DNA of 64,000 nt from Planococcus sp. PAMC 21323 (GCF_000785555.1 NZ_CP009129.1:2728001-2792000); one strand, 5' to 3'. Positions 1-8,962 are shown, counted from the stretch's first letter. Made by a program: numbers and translations. The notes: a model not told the origin generated them from the letters alone.

Positions 1-372
1 GCCTCCTGGACTATTAACTCGGATGATACCTGTTTCGTCAATCCACGAAAAGGAATTAAAATATCCACTGCTCACCCTTAAAAGCTCTAAATGCTCCTCG
101 AGCTCTTGATCCGTCATCTCCTCATTACTTTCCAAAAACTCTACCGTAGATTCTAAATGGGTTCTCATCGAAATAAATAATGAGTCGACAGAATGACTCA
201 TTTTTTCAGCTTTGGAGTAATTAAGCGCTAAATAAGTCGATGTTAAGGACTCTTTATTCGAATGATACGTCGAAATTGTAAGAATCAAAAGAGTTGATAT
301 CACAGAGATGGAAATAAGTAAAGATAACAACGTTGCCAAGCTCACTTTGCGAGTAGTAAAAATACTTTTCAT
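1..372 (-). CDS. Membrane-anchored sensor protein, N-terminal part (runs off the window)
   Basis: The frame is open from an ATG at 372 to the window edge (124 codons), with an AAGGAG ribosome site at 381-386. Residues 11-35 form one hydrophobic membrane segment after a short basic start. They are followed by an extracellular-looking stretch with SWIDETGIIRVNS near the break. That layout is typical of dCache-type sensor domains, which usually precede GGDEF, histidine kinase or chemoreceptor output domains. The output domain lies outside the window, so the type of sensor cannot be decided. A link to the PAS-GGDEF protein at 7205 and the PNAG locus is only inferred from proximity. Confidence 0.7.
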   Translation of the reverse strand, partial: MKSIFTTRKVSLATLLSLLISISVISTLLILTISTYHSNKESLTSTYLALNYSKAEKMSHSVDSLFISMRTHLESTVEFLESNEEMTDQELEEHLELLRVSSGYFNSFSWIDETGIIRVNSPGG

Positions 373-1970
373 TTAATGTACTCCTTAAAAAACTAATCAT
401 TATATGTATAAATGCGGTAATTCTTCGAGAATGCAAAATAGCATTCAAAGGATTAAGAATAAAAAAATCTTTGTTCCTATGAGTTCAATAGAATCGTTTA
501 AGTCAACGAGTATAGTTCTTTATTTTCTATTTGTTCATTTTTATGAAATATTTTATACTCTCTAAGAAAAGCTTGTTTTACTATTTCTCACTATTAGTCT
601 TGGTTTGTACATACGAAAATTCCCTTATGTTTTAAGATAACTATACCATTATTAATCTCAGGTTTTTGGTTACTTTTTGTCGCATATTAAAAAAGAGTTT
701 AGTAGGAAAGTGAACTTATAGAAAAAAGGTACGCTTTGAGCAACTTCTCTTTTCTCTACATATTTAAAAACTTCCGATAGTCCTGAATATGTTAACTCCC
801 ATTCATTCCCCCACGTCTTATTTCGAAGAAACTACAACACAACCATTGACTCAGCGCTTGTAGCAATTATCAATAAGGACAATTCATATATGATTTTTTT
901 ATCTATGAGTTCTCTTTCTTCGGTCGGTATGTCCATATAACCATATGGATCTCCTACAAGCCTCTTGAGATGGCTGCACTTTTTTGATTGTCAACAAAAA
1001 TAATTCGCGTTATTTCACTCCGCAACTTCTTCTAGATGAAATGGCTCTTAATTATCTTCACAACTTTTTTTAGTATCAAGTTAGAATGAAGTTCTTCTTT
1101 TTAAGCATAAAGAACTATAATTACACAATTTTATTCAATAAAATTATAAAAAATAGCTTATTTAAACTCAATAAGAAAATTATAAAAAGATATTTCTGAA
1201 AATTACAGTGTAAAAAGATGTATTAATTTTAAAAAATATAAATAAAATTAAAATTAATGGGTATATAAGCTTTGTAGCACTCAAGCTAAAATGAACAATA
1301 TGGCTCAATTTAGGTGGATGGAGTTTTTTAAAAACTAAAGTTCTTTTCTTGATAGATTCTAAAAATGCAAGGAGATATTAGTCTGGAGTCTCAGCAGAGT
1401 GTTTATGTCGGTAGTGCAATTGCAAACTCCCTTTGCACTTCCGTATCTTCTAAAGCGTTTCTAGAATTACAGGGGGATGCAGTACATTACGACAGATAGA
1501 GAAATCCCCTGGCAATTTCCTCCCTTCGAGGTAAACACCAATTCTCTGCTAAAGTTATTTGCCATCCATTATTTTTTACAAAAAAATACAAATGATGCAA
1601 TATAGAAATGTTTGAGCTAGAAACAACTCAACCGTTGATTCTTTATTTCGCTATTTTTCAGGAGGTTGTCTATTGAAATACAAACATTTTAAAAGTGTAA
1701 TTGAAAATCAACACTAGACATTTAAAAAAAGAGTGCCTGTCTGAGTTTTTGTCGCAGAAGAATTGAATGTCGTGAAAGGCTCAAAAAATCGGGCTTAGCC
1801 AAAGAAGGATTTATTTGTTAGAAGCACTACTCTCGTTTTGAAGAAAGACAACGATTGTTTGACCGAGTGATAAAAGTGAGTCCGCTTTTTCAAGTGATGA
1901 AGCAAAAGAAGTTACTGAATGCTGCAATTCACTAATAAAAAATGAGAACGATTGAAAGGAATTAAAATCA
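373..1970. other. 1.6-kb AT-rich stretch without an intact gene
   Basis: I see no intact gene here. The stretch holds a dif-like site at 770-797 and very AT-rich DNA at 1100-1260. At 1863-1955 there is a 30-codon open stretch on the plus strand that reads like protein (SDKSESAFSSDEAKEVTE) and ends 15 bases before the next gene. It lacks a start codon and is preceded by in-frame stops. It may be the decayed tail of a gene cotranscribed with the acetyltransferase. The region looks like degenerate accessory DNA. Confidence 0.4.
770..797 (+). repeat. dif-like XerC/XerD-type site (copy 1)
   Basis: The 28-bp site has arms ACTTCCGATAG and ATATGTTAACT around a 6-bp centre TCCTGA. The arms resemble the Bacillus subtilis dif arms as I recall them (left ACTTCC, right TTATGTAAACT). 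The same layout recurs at 8400-8427, 10955-10982 and, inverted, 19007-19035. The identity is inferred from the arms only. Confidence 0.5.
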
Positions 1971-2777
1971 ATGACTATAGCGCTAGAAAAGAAATACATT
2001 CCATTAGCAAACTATTTTTCCATGGCAACAAAACCAACTCTTACGCTACACCTTACTGAAATCGAAAAGATTATGGGGCAGAACCTGCCCAATAGTGCCC
2101 ACTTAAATCAAAGTTGGTGGAAAAAGACCAAATCACCTTCTAAGTATTTCCATGCTTGGCTGGATAACGGATATACGGTCAAGGAGTTCAAACCAAATCG
2201 TCATGTCAGTTTCGAAAAAATAGATTTTTTGGCTAAAAAAGGCGGAAATAAGGATTATGCCAATGAGGATATCTTGCTCATTCGACCAGCTGGACATAAT
2301 GACGCCCGCTTTCTTGCAGAGTTGCAGAAAAATATAGAAGGAGAATCGGACTTTCTATTGTATGGAGAAGAGGAACGAGCACTGTCTACACAAAAAATGA
2401 GAAAGCAGATAATTGAGTGGAATCAAAGCGATCATTCAATCCACTTTCTCGCAATTTTAAATGGAGAGCATGTCGGGTATTTGATGGTCATAGGAAATGA
2501 GGCCAAGCGAGCCAAGCACCGTGCTGCCTTACTTCTGGGGGTTCAAGCTCATGCACATGGCAAAGGAATCGCTGTTTCTCTACTTCAAAAAGCAGAGGAA
2601 TGGGCTATCACAAAAGCCATCAATCGTCTCGAGCTGACTGTTTCAGAAGAAAACACTCCAGCTCGGAAGCTTTTCGAAAAAGTCGGGTATGAACCGGAAG
2701 GCATTCGCAAAAACTCAATAATTATCAATAATAAACTGCACAACGAAATTTATATGGCCAAGATCTTGGACTACTAA
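1971..2777 (+). CDS. DUF7662-GNAT N-acetyltransferase fusion
   Basis: The protein has 268 residues. Residues 9-85 match the pattern of the small DUF7662 domain (LP.SA...WW, then W.dnGytV and a V.FEK end). Residues 98-265 are a GNAT acetyltransferase fold, with the acetyl-CoA loop around AHGKGIAVSLL and the usual ENTPARKLFEKVGYEPEGI tail of the RimJ/RimL-like branch. It probably transfers acetyl from acetyl-CoA to an amine, but the substrate is unknown. The ATG at 1971 has a GAAAGGA site 10 bases upstream. The gene appears monocistronic. Fusion of these two domains is uncommon to my knowledge. The N-terminal domain may bind the target. Confidence 0.75.
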   Translation: MTIALEKKYIPLANYFSMATKPTLTLHLTEIEKIMGQNLPNSAHLNQSWWKKTKSPSKYFHAWLDNGYTVKEFKPNRHVSFEKIDFLAKKGGNKDYANEDILLIRPAGHNDARFLAELQKNIEGESDFLLYGEEERALSTQKMRKQIIEWNQSDHSIHFLAILNGEHVGYLMVIGNEAKRAKHRAALLLGVQAHAHGKGIAVSLLQKAEEWAITKAINRLELTVSEENTPARKLFEKVGYEPEGIRKNSIIINNKLHNEIYMAKILDY

Positions 2778-2967
2778 AAAGGGCAGGCGCTTAGAACTCA
2801 TATTATCTCTAATGACAAGCCCTTGGGTCTATGTTTTTAAGGATGAGTCCATTTGTCTATTACCGTGTGAACTGTCTGCAGTTGTTGTTCAAAATAGGCT
2901 GTTTTAATCTCAAAAGTTCTTTTCTACTAATCTTTGAGTCTTGGATTTACTGTGCCTAAATGTATGT

Positions 2968-4005
2968 TTAGTTTTGACTTATGTTTAAATAGTTTTTTAT
3001 TAAAGGCAAAATTTGAGCTAATAATTGTTCATCTGTTAGTTCGATTCCACGCTCAGTCCAAAATGTGTATGCGGTACCTTTAAGGACATCTCGCGTGTTA
3101 ACTTCGCCATAAGGATTATCTTTGTAACAAAATACAGTTGATTTATGAAACGACTTTACGTAGTCAATTTGTTCCGTGATAGCTTCTGTATTTATACTGT
3201 CAATACTTGGACTGTACACTAATGTGTAAAAATTTGAATTGTGAAGTGCTCTATTTTGTGCAATAAAAACCTCTGGGGTCAACATGCTTTCTTGCCAATA
3301 GACGATCTCTACATTTGAATTTAATGCATGTAACCCAACTTCAGTTAACGAATCGTTCCACATTCTTGGTTTGTAGCCGTATTGCTCGACATAACCAGAA
3401 ATTGTATTGATAAACCTTATATACTCTTCCTGGAAGTTATTTGTCCCTGGCACTTCGTCACCGCCTATTGAGAATATTTGGTGTCCTTTATATTTGTCTT
3501 GCTTAAATAAAAAGGCTATTTCCTCGATCAAATGTTTAACGAGCGCTGTTGCTTGAAGGTTATCAAAATAGTCAACTAAACCCTCATCAAAGTCTGACAC
3601 GATCGATTTATAAAAGTTTTCATCGAATTTTTCTTTGACCAGGTTCAACCACGCCTTTGAGTGGCTTGGAACATCAAAATCTGGAACGATCATCACATCT
3701 CTATCATTTGCATAAGCGATGAGTTCTAGAATTTCGCTTTTAACGAGGTATTGATCATTTGTTTTTGTCAAAGTCTGACCTAGGATTTCAGAGAATAACC
3801 GGTATCCCTCTGCATCCGAAAAATGTAATTGAAGATAATCTCCACCACCTATTTGAATTTCATCGATAACGCGCATTAAGAACATAACTGACATATGACG
3901 TCTCGAAGTATCTAATATAATACCGCTAATCAACCGTGGCCGAGTGGCTTCCCTATGTAGATGTTTCGATAATTTAAAGAGCTCTTTTTTAATACGGTTT
4001 TGCAA
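2968..4005 (-). CDS. Glycoside hydrolase family 20, dispersin-B-like hexosaminidase
   Basis: The 345-residue protein has the family 20 barrel: LDTSRRHMSV near residue 32, LQLHFSDAEGY at 58-68, PDFDVPSHS near 108, and the catalytic pair Asp-Glu in GGDEV at 183-184. This resembles dispersin B, which cleaves beta-1,6-linked GlcNAc of PNAG. It is divergent from the PNAG synthesis genes that begin at 4163, which strongly supports PNAG as substrate. The start is a TTG at 4005 with a perfect AGGAGG 8 bases upstream. An in-frame TAG just before this excludes a longer form. No signal peptide is visible, which is odd for an enzyme that should act outside the cell. It may act on internal or released fragments, or a secretion signal was lost. 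Confidence 0.85.
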   Translation of the reverse strand: MQNRIKKELFKLSKHLHREATRPRLISGIILDTSRRHMSVMFLMRVIDEIQIGGGDYLQLHFSDAEGYRLFSEILGQTLTKTNDQYLVKSEILELIAYANDRDVMIVPDFDVPSHSKAWLNLVKEKFDENFYKSIVSDFDEGLVDYFDNLQATALVKHLIEEIAFLFKQDKYKGHQIFSIGGDEVPGTNNFQEEYIRFINTISGYVEQYGYKPRMWNDSLTEVGLHALNSNVEIVYWQESMLTPEVFIAQNRALHNSNFYTLVYSPSIDSINTEAITEQIDYVKSFHKSTVFCYKDNPYGEVNTRDVLKGTAYTFWTERGIELTDEQLLAQILPLIKNYLNISQN

Positions 4006-4162
4006 AATAAAAACCTCCTATATTTAAGTCTTTGGTTTAAGTAGTTCAGTTGCTTCCTAAGTATATAGACCTTTTAAAAAAGAAGTTAATAAAATTAATA
4101 CATTTATTTTGTTGACAAAAATTCATTATATAAATACAGAACACGAAAGTAGGAATATTGAA

Positions 4163-5407
4163 ATGGATTTCTTTTCAGGACCATATGGTTTGGTCGCAAG
4201 TTTTGTTTTTTGGTACCCATTTTTAATGGCACTTTTTTGGATGGCAGGATCTATTCTTTTTTTAAGAACAAAAGAAAAGAAACAAAGTGACATCGACATA
4301 GATGGATTTGACTGGCCGATGATCAGCATTCTCGTTCCTTGTTATAACGAAGAAGATACGATTAGGGAGACAATAGAAAATCTATCTGGATTGTCATATC
4401 CAAAAAAGGAAATTATTCTAATAAATGACGGTTCAACCGATCAAACTGCTTCTCTTTTAGAGGCATTATCAAAAGAACACAATGAAATAAGAGTGATTCA
4501 ACTAGAACAAAATCGAGGAAAAGCAAATGCTTTACAAGTTGGCTTATTTGCTTCTAAAGCTGAGTATTTAGTCTGCGTTGATGCAGATGCCCTTTTAGCA
4601 GATACAGCCCCTTACTATATGATTCATCAATTTTTTGTAAGCGGAGAACGAGTGGGTGCTGTTACAGGAAGTCCATCTATTCGGAACCGAAATACACTTT
4701 TGAGCCGTATGCAATTAGTTGAATATGCTTCAATTATTGGCGCGATAAAACGAACACAAAGATTGTTAGGAAAAGTAATGACGGTATCGGGAGTTGTTGT
4801 GACATTTCGTAAAAAAGCATTAGTAGATGTTGGATTATGGGACCGCGATATGATTACAGAGGACATTGCGGTTAGTTGGAAATTGCAAAAACGATTTTGG
4901 GATGTTCGCTATGAACCTCGTGCAATTTGTTGGATGCTTGTACCGGAAACACTGTCGGGTATTTGGCAACAGCGGATTCGCTGGGCGCAAGGAGGACAGG
5001 AAGTAGTTTTACGTCATTGGCGCATCTTATTCAGCTGGAAACAAAGACGGCTGTGGCTTATTTTTTTAGAGCAATGTGTTAGTACAATCTGGGCTTTTAG
5101 CTGGCTATTTATTACACTGGTCCTTGTTTTTTCAGCTAATGCATTTCAAGACCTATTGTTTTGGTTGACGTTAACTTCTTTTTTCCTTGTATTTATTAGC
5201 ATGATTCAACTGTTCATCTCTCTTGTAATAGATTCTAGACATAACGGTGTGATGAGATATTATTTTTGGGCCGCATGGTATCCGGCTATTTACTGGATGG
5301 TAAACACACTGGTAGTCGTTGTCGCATTACCAAGAGCCATTAAATCTCGTTACAAAGGAGGTTTCGCAATATGGTCGAGTCCAGATCGAGGTCTAAAGAA
5401 ATCATGA
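4163..5407 (+). CDS. pgaC: Poly-beta-1,6-GlcNAc synthase (IcaA/PgaC family)
   Basis: The 414-residue protein is a membrane processive family 2 glycosyltransferase that polymerises UDP-GlcNAc. It has a membrane segment at about residues 8-30, then the catalytic domain with NDGST, VDADA (metal-binding DxD), the TED general base and the QQRIRW product-binding motif, and 3-4 membrane helices at the C terminus. I chose the ATG at 4163 (AGTAGGA site upstream). The longer frame from TTG 4109 is less likely because its first codons overlap a TTGACA box at 4112-4117 that could belong to the promoter. It overlaps the next gene by 37 bases. It lies in an operon with pgaD and the deacetylase, divergent from the family 20 hydrolase. 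Confidence 0.92.
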   Translation: MDFFSGPYGLVASFVFWYPFLMALFWMAGSILFLRTKEKKQSDIDIDGFDWPMISILVPCYNEEDTIRETIENLSGLSYPKKEIILINDGSTDQTASLLEALSKEHNEIRVIQLEQNRGKANALQVGLFASKAEYLVCVDADALLADTAPYYMIHQFFVSGERVGAVTGSPSIRNRNTLLSRMQLVEYASIIGAIKRTQRLLGKVMTVSGVVVTFRKKALVDVGLWDRDMITEDIAVSWKLQKRFWDVRYEPRAICWMLVPETLSGIWQQRIRWAQGGQEVVLRHWRILFSWKQRRLWLIFLEQCVSTIWAFSWLFITLVLVFSANAFQDLLFWLTLTSFFLVFISMIQLFISLVIDSRHNGVMRYYFWAAWYPAIYWMVNTLVVVVALPRAIKSRYKGGFAIWSSPDRGLKKS

Positions 5408-5838
5408 TCATTAGTGGGAATCGCTCAAATTTTAGATTTGTTACCGACCTACTTTTTACTTTGCTTTTTTGGGTATACACGATTATTGTGATGATTTTCA
5501 TTTTATCAGCTACTACTGGATTTAGTAATGTTGTGACAAGAACGCTGAATACTGCATTCAAAACAACAAACAGTGAAGTTCAAGCAGTGATTTTATTTGG
5601 ATTTGTCATATTTATAGTTATTTATTTATTATTGTTTATTAATCGCCTTTATAATAAAAAACGGTTTGGTAAACTAACCCGTCGATCTTACCCAGAATCA
5701 GTGACTGGGCGTGATCTAATTTCATTGCAATTAATGAGTGCCGAAAACATTGAAAAACTCCAAAGTAACTATGTGGTTTTTGAAAGAAACCCAATTATCT
5801 CATTAGAAGAGGAAAAAATAAATGAAGAAAGCGATTAA
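5371..5838 (+). CDS. pgaD: PgaD/IcaD-like accessory membrane protein of PNAG synthase
   Basis: The protein has 155 residues with two membrane helices (about 27-49 and 68-90) and a cytoplasmic C-terminal tail. This is the architecture of PgaD, the c-di-GMP-responsive partner of the PgaC synthase in other bacteria. A perfect AAAGGAGG lies 9 bases before the ATG at 5371, inside the pgaC end, so the 37-base overlap is real and suggests translational coupling. The sequence is weakly conserved. The assignment rests on size, topology and position. If c-di-GMP is sensed here, the PAS-GGDEF protein at 7205 is a candidate source (inference). Confidence 0.75.
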   Translation: MVESRSRSKEIMIISGNRSNFRFVTDLLFTLLFWVYTIIVMIFILSATTGFSNVVTRTLNTAFKTTNSEVQAVILFGFVIFIVIYLLLFINRLYNKKRFGKLTRRSYPESVTGRDLISLQLMSAENIEKLQSNYVVFERNPIISLEEEKINEESD

Positions 5839-6691
5839 ACTAATCATTATTCTAGCTTTAATATACACGTTTTTTTTGTTCAAAGATGATATCAAAGAAG
5901 AAGTGTTTACAGTAAATGAGTCAGCGATGTCTTTTCCAGAGGAGCTAAACAAAGAGAGCTGCCTAGGTTTAAACTATCACCGCGTGTTAGAGGATACTTT
6001 GCCTGTTCGATTAAGCAGGTGGCTATTAAACTCGGATGAATTGGTTAAGTACAGCGTGTTAAGTACTGAATTTGAAGAACAATTGACGTCGTTAGTCGAT
6101 GCAGGAGCTGTTTTCTTGTCAGAAGACGAGTTACTTCAAGCAAAAAAATCAGGAAAATTCCCATCGAAATGTGTATGGGTTTCTTTTGATGACATCGATC
6201 ACTCAGTTTACAAAAATGCCTTTCCGATTTTGAAAAAAGCAAATGTTCCATTTACCATGTTTGTCATTGCAGGACGCGTTGGAGATGAAGACTTCAGTAA
6301 CTTAAAAATGGCAACATGGGATCAAATAAGAGAAATGGAAAAGAGTGGACTTGCCAGCGTGGGATCTCATACGTATAAAATGCATCGATTTGAAAACGAA
6401 ACCCCTATATTTCTTGTTCCAGAAAATAGAGAGGCGTTTAAAAGCGATTTGAAAAAAAGTATTGAAGTTATTGAAAAAGAGCTTGAAATAACTGTACGTA
6501 GCTTTGCTTATCCATATGGGAATACTGATGACTTTACGGCTCAGGCACTACGGGATCAAGGACTAGAAGCAGGGTATATATTAGCACCGCAAACAATAGT
6601 GCCGACAGATGATAATTTTTACATCAATCGCGTACTTGTTAACGATGCAACACATCGCAAAGTCATTCTTCCTTTCATTAAAAGTCAGTAA
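5822..6691 (+). CDS. icaB: PNAG N-deacetylase (IcaB/PgaB family)
   Basis: This 289-residue carbohydrate esterase family 4 protein starts with an uncleaved signal or anchor helix (residues 4-20). It has the NodB-type motifs NYHRV (51-55), SFDD (121-124, catalytic Asp and metal Asp), SHTYKMH (182-188, two metal histidines) and AYPYGN. The enzyme partially deacetylates exported PNAG so that it stays attached to cells. It overlaps pgaD by 17 bases, with an AGAGGAAAA site inside pgaD. No icaC-type acyltransferase/exporter gene follows, so export and O-modification must be done elsewhere or are absent. Confidence 0.9.
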   Translation: MKKAIKLIIILALIYTFFLFKDDIKEEVFTVNESAMSFPEELNKESCLGLNYHRVLEDTLPVRLSRWLLNSDELVKYSVLSTEFEEQLTSLVDAGAVFLSEDELLQAKKSGKFPSKCVWVSFDDIDHSVYKNAFPILKKANVPFTMFVIAGRVGDEDFSNLKMATWDQIREMEKSGLASVGSHTYKMHRFENETPIFLVPENREAFKSDLKKSIEVIEKELEITVRSFAYPYGNTDDFTAQALRDQGLEAGYILAPQTIVPTDDNFYINRVLVNDATHRKVILPFIKSQ

Positions 6692-6700
6692 GGTTCAAAT

Positions 6701-6787
6701 AAAGAACATCAGCGAGTAGTGTTTTCTAAAAGTTACGTTTGAACGCTAACTTTCGGGAGGCATTACTAATTTTGATGTTCTTTTTTT
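6701..6787 (+). terminator. Nested hairpin ending the PNAG operon
   Basis: AAAGAACATCA (6701-6711) pairs with TGATGTTCTTT (6773-6783), followed by a T run. The loop itself contains a smaller stem, AAAGTTA (6729-6735) with TAACTTT (6747-6753). It lies 9 bases after the deacetylase stop. Confidence 0.6.
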
Positions 6788-6802
6788 GTGGCTATCATAC
6801 GA

Positions 6803-6900
6803 CTAGTTAATAGCTTCTTTTAAATCTGGTCCCCTTTTTTTCGTTCCACTCATTTTATCGCAGCCATAAGCTACTTTTGCATTCGTCTGTTCATATAAGT
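6803..6900 (-). pseudogene. Remnant of a Tn3-type serine resolvase
   Basis: The reading AYGCDKMSGTKKRGPDLKEAIN matches residues of the intact resolvase at 16334-16888 (AYGCDKTFHDKMSGTKKQRP...). Both the catalytic N terminus and the rest of the protein are gone. Compared with the intact copy, exactly 15 bases (TFHDK) are missing between two TTTATCG repeats, which suggests a slippage deletion. The rest of 6692-7204 holds no intact gene. Confidence 0.7.
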
Positions 6901-7204
6901 TTATAATTCTGTTGAAAATCGTACGCATTCCAAAAACAATAGTAGAAAAGTATATTTTATTGTCAACACTGAAATATAAAATATATATGACACACAAAAA
7001 TCGTCACGACCATATCTGGCGCACCTATTCAAAAGAAACAGCTCTGACCGTATGACCCAGAAAGAGATTCTGGACTTTCTTCTGACGTTTAATTAGGTCA
7101 CCCCAAAAGTACTCAATTACAACACGTCTTTGCAACTGCAAGCCCGCAAATAAATTAATCTAAAACGAGAAATTTTCGTTGTTGAATATAGTAGTGAAGA
7201 AGTC

Positions 7205-8218
7205 ATGCTAAATGTCATAACTTTGACAGAATTACTTGCATTTCTTAGAATTCCGATTACTAGCTCAGTTAAACACTTTAATAAAAATATAAATCAAAGA
7301 AAGATGATGGTTATATTGAAGAAAGATTGCGAAAATATCCTATCAACAGAAGTAGGAATAGAGGAATCTATTCTGGATTCTTTGCGAGATCAAATTTGTT
7401 TGATTGATGCAACTGGTTCTATTCTTTTTGTAAATAATGAATGGCTTCAATTTGCATTAAGAAGTGGCGAAACTTTAGCGAGTTATGGTATTGGAATGAA
7501 TTATTTAGAACAATGTGAGAATGAGCCTCTACTGCATCAGGGGCTACGAGCGATATTGACAGGACAGAAAGACTCTTTTAATTTTGAACAATCCTGTCAC
7601 TCTCCTACTATAAAAAGATGGTTTTTGATGCAAGCTACGCCTCTTCAAACCGAGGGATTTATTGAAGGAGTAGTTATTCGCTATGTAGACATTACCAAAC
7701 AGAAACTTCTAGAACTTCAATTAAAAGAATTGGCAGAACAAGATCCTTTGACCTCTCTATATAATCGTCGTTATTTTATGGAGCAACTAGCTAAAGCATC
7801 AGATTGCGCGCGTCATGATGGTAGATTTTTGGCCTTGTTATGTATTGATACAGACAATTTCAAAGCCATTAACGATACTTATGGACACCCTGCAGGAGAC
7901 CATGTACTAAAAGAATTGGCAAATCAACTTAAAGAAGGCACAAGACTTGTGGACACTGTAGCACGTATAGGTGGAGACGAATTTGCTATCTTATTGCCCG
8001 ACATCACTCAAGTTGAAGTGAAACTTATTGCTGACAGGTTACTCCTATCTATTCAGCAATTGACCATTCACTATCAAGATTGCCTGCTTGAGTTTACCGT
8101 ATCGATTGGAGGGGGAATTTTCACTGATAAAATGCCGCTTACTTCTATGATGGAGTTAGTAGATAAATCCTTATATATAGCAAAAGATAAAGGGAAGAAT
8201 AAAGTAGTCATTAGTTGA
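7205..8218 (+). CDS. PAS-GGDEF diguanylate cyclase
   Basis: The 337-residue soluble protein has a PAS domain at about 52-165 (DSLRDQICLIDATGSILFVNNEW) and a GGDEF domain at about 178-335 with the active-site motif GGDEF at 256-260. An RLVD motif sits five residues before it (247-250), which is the product-inhibition I-site. It should make c-di-GMP from two GTP under control of a signal bound by PAS. No membrane segment is seen. The start is uncertain: the ATG at 7205 has only a weak ribosome site and ATG codons near 7304 are alternatives. Its position just after the PNAG operon suggests control of biofilm formation (inference). Confidence 0.9.
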   Translation: MLNVITLTELLAFLRIPITSSVKHFNKNINQRKMMVILKKDCENILSTEVGIEESILDSLRDQICLIDATGSILFVNNEWLQFALRSGETLASYGIGMNYLEQCENEPLLHQGLRAILTGQKDSFNFEQSCHSPTIKRWFLMQATPLQTEGFIEGVVIRYVDITKQKLLELQLKELAEQDPLTSLYNRRYFMEQLAKASDCARHDGRFLALLCIDTDNFKAINDTYGHPAGDHVLKELANQLKEGTRLVDTVARIGGDEFAILLPDITQVEVKLIADRLLLSIQQLTIHYQDCLLEFTVSIGGGIFTDKMPLTSMMELVDKSLYIAKDKGKNKVVIS

Positions 8219-8318
8219 AAGTATATGGGACCTAATACAATTTATAAACTATCCATTAAATGGGGCGCGAATCGCAAGAATAAGAATTTAGTTTTATTTA
8301 AATAATCATTTCAGAAGT

Positions 8319-8343
8319 GTTTGTAATAGTGCACTTTTGCAAA
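8319..8343 (+). repeat. Resolvase crossover-like palindrome (orphan copy a)
   Basis: The two half sites TTTGTAATAGT and ACTTTTGCAAA flank a 2-bp centre. They are a degenerate form of subsite I of the res site at 12995-13022. There is no neighbouring subsite II or III, so this copy alone is an orphan. Confidence 0.55.
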
Positions 8344-8344
8344 A

Positions 8345-8388
8345 AAAAGGAGAAAAGATGCGCAATGGACAGCCTCTTCTCTCCTTTT
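8345..8388 (+). terminator. Hairpin between crossover-like and dif-like sites
   Basis: AAAAGGAGAAAAGA pairs with TCTTCTCTCCTTTT with one bulge. A very similar hairpin lies at 10901-10942, again directly after a crossover-like site and before a dif-like site, so it is part of a repeated unit. It could act as a terminator for the upstream gene. Confidence 0.5.
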
Positions 8389-8399
8389 CACTATAAGTA

Positions 8400-8427
8400 G
8401 CTTCCGATAACTTATGATATGTAAACT
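8400..8427 (+). repeat. dif-like XerC/XerD-type site (copy 2)
   Basis: The arms are GCTTCCGATAA and ATATGTAAACT with a 6-bp centre CTTATG. The right arm differs at one position from the Bacillus dif right arm (TTATGTAAACT). It has the same orientation and spacing as copies 1 and 3. Confidence 0.55.
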
Positions 8428-8526
8428 CATGTCTATTCAAAATACGATCTAATATGTTATATATGTTCTAACATTCTAAAAAGGATGCTCCCTTACTATC
8501 TCTAATTATTGAAAGGAGATTTATTG

Positions 8527-8892
8527 ATGACCTATTTTTATTACATTGCCTCCGATATCGAGTTGACCACGGAAATCTATAAAGAACATGAATTATATTT
8601 TGAAAGATCTAATGAACGGATTAAAGGATTCGACTTTCCTATCCAGCTTGAAATTGATAATGGTATTAATACAAAAGAAGAAGTGGATATTCTGTTTGAG
8701 TACATTCACAAAAAAGCTGAGAATCACAAAAGATGTAGCTTTCAAGTTGCCAAGCTGGTTAATTCTAATAGAGTGCCATTTAAAGTCCTAGAGAAAAAAC
8801 AAGTATTCTTACATAAAATAAAGTCTTCTGAAGAATTATTTTTGTCTGAAGGCCATTTGCTCACTATCAAAAAAGTTCCGGTGGTGTATTAA
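8527..8892 (+). CDS. Hypothetical protein, 121 residues
   Basis: I do not recognise the family. The protein starts MTYFYYIASDIEL and is rich in acidic and aromatic residues. It has no signal peptide or membrane helix and could be a small soluble alpha/beta protein. I chose the ATG at 8527 because a clear AAAGGAG site lies at 8512-8518. The longer frame from 8509 would start inside that site. It is the only gene between the dif-like site at 8400 and the crossover-like palindrome at 8912, so it looks like a single-gene cassette. Confidence 0.7.
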   Translation: MTYFYYIASDIELTTEIYKEHELYFERSNERIKGFDFPIQLEIDNGINTKEEVDILFEYIHKKAENHKRCSFQVAKLVNSNRVPFKVLEKKQVFLHKIKSSEELFLSEGHLLTIKKVPVVY

Positions 8893-8911
8893 AATTGGAG
8901 AGACATATAAG

Positions 8912-8937
8912 CATTCATAAAAGTACACTTTTGCAAA
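8912..8937 (+). repeat. Resolvase crossover-like palindrome (orphan copy b)
   Basis: Half sites ATTCATAAAAGT and ACTTTTGCAAAC around the centre AC match subsite I at 12995-13022 closely. It lies 20 bases after the stop of the small gene at 8527-8892. Confidence 0.6.
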
Positions 8938-8962
8938 CTAAAAAGACAACGAACTCATAATT

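Noticed and set aside
254-448. 64-codon frame overlapping the sensor start
   Set aside because: It is on the same strand as the real sensor gene but in a different frame; the sensor has a ribosome site and a hydrophobic N terminus that fit.
2778-2967. AAGGGC/GCCCTT inverted repeat after the acetyltransferase
   Set aside because: The loop is too long and no T run follows; it is not a convincing terminator.
4112-4140. TTGACA box as promoter of the PNAG operon
   Set aside because: No -10 box at proper spacing is clear, so I used it only as an argument against the upstream start.
7015-7096. Plus-strand open stretch reading MTQKEILDFLLTFN before the PAS-GGDEF gene
   Set aside because: It has no start and no family I recognise, and it is preceded by stops in that frame. 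It may be a decayed IS or plasmid gene, but the evidence is too thin for a feature.
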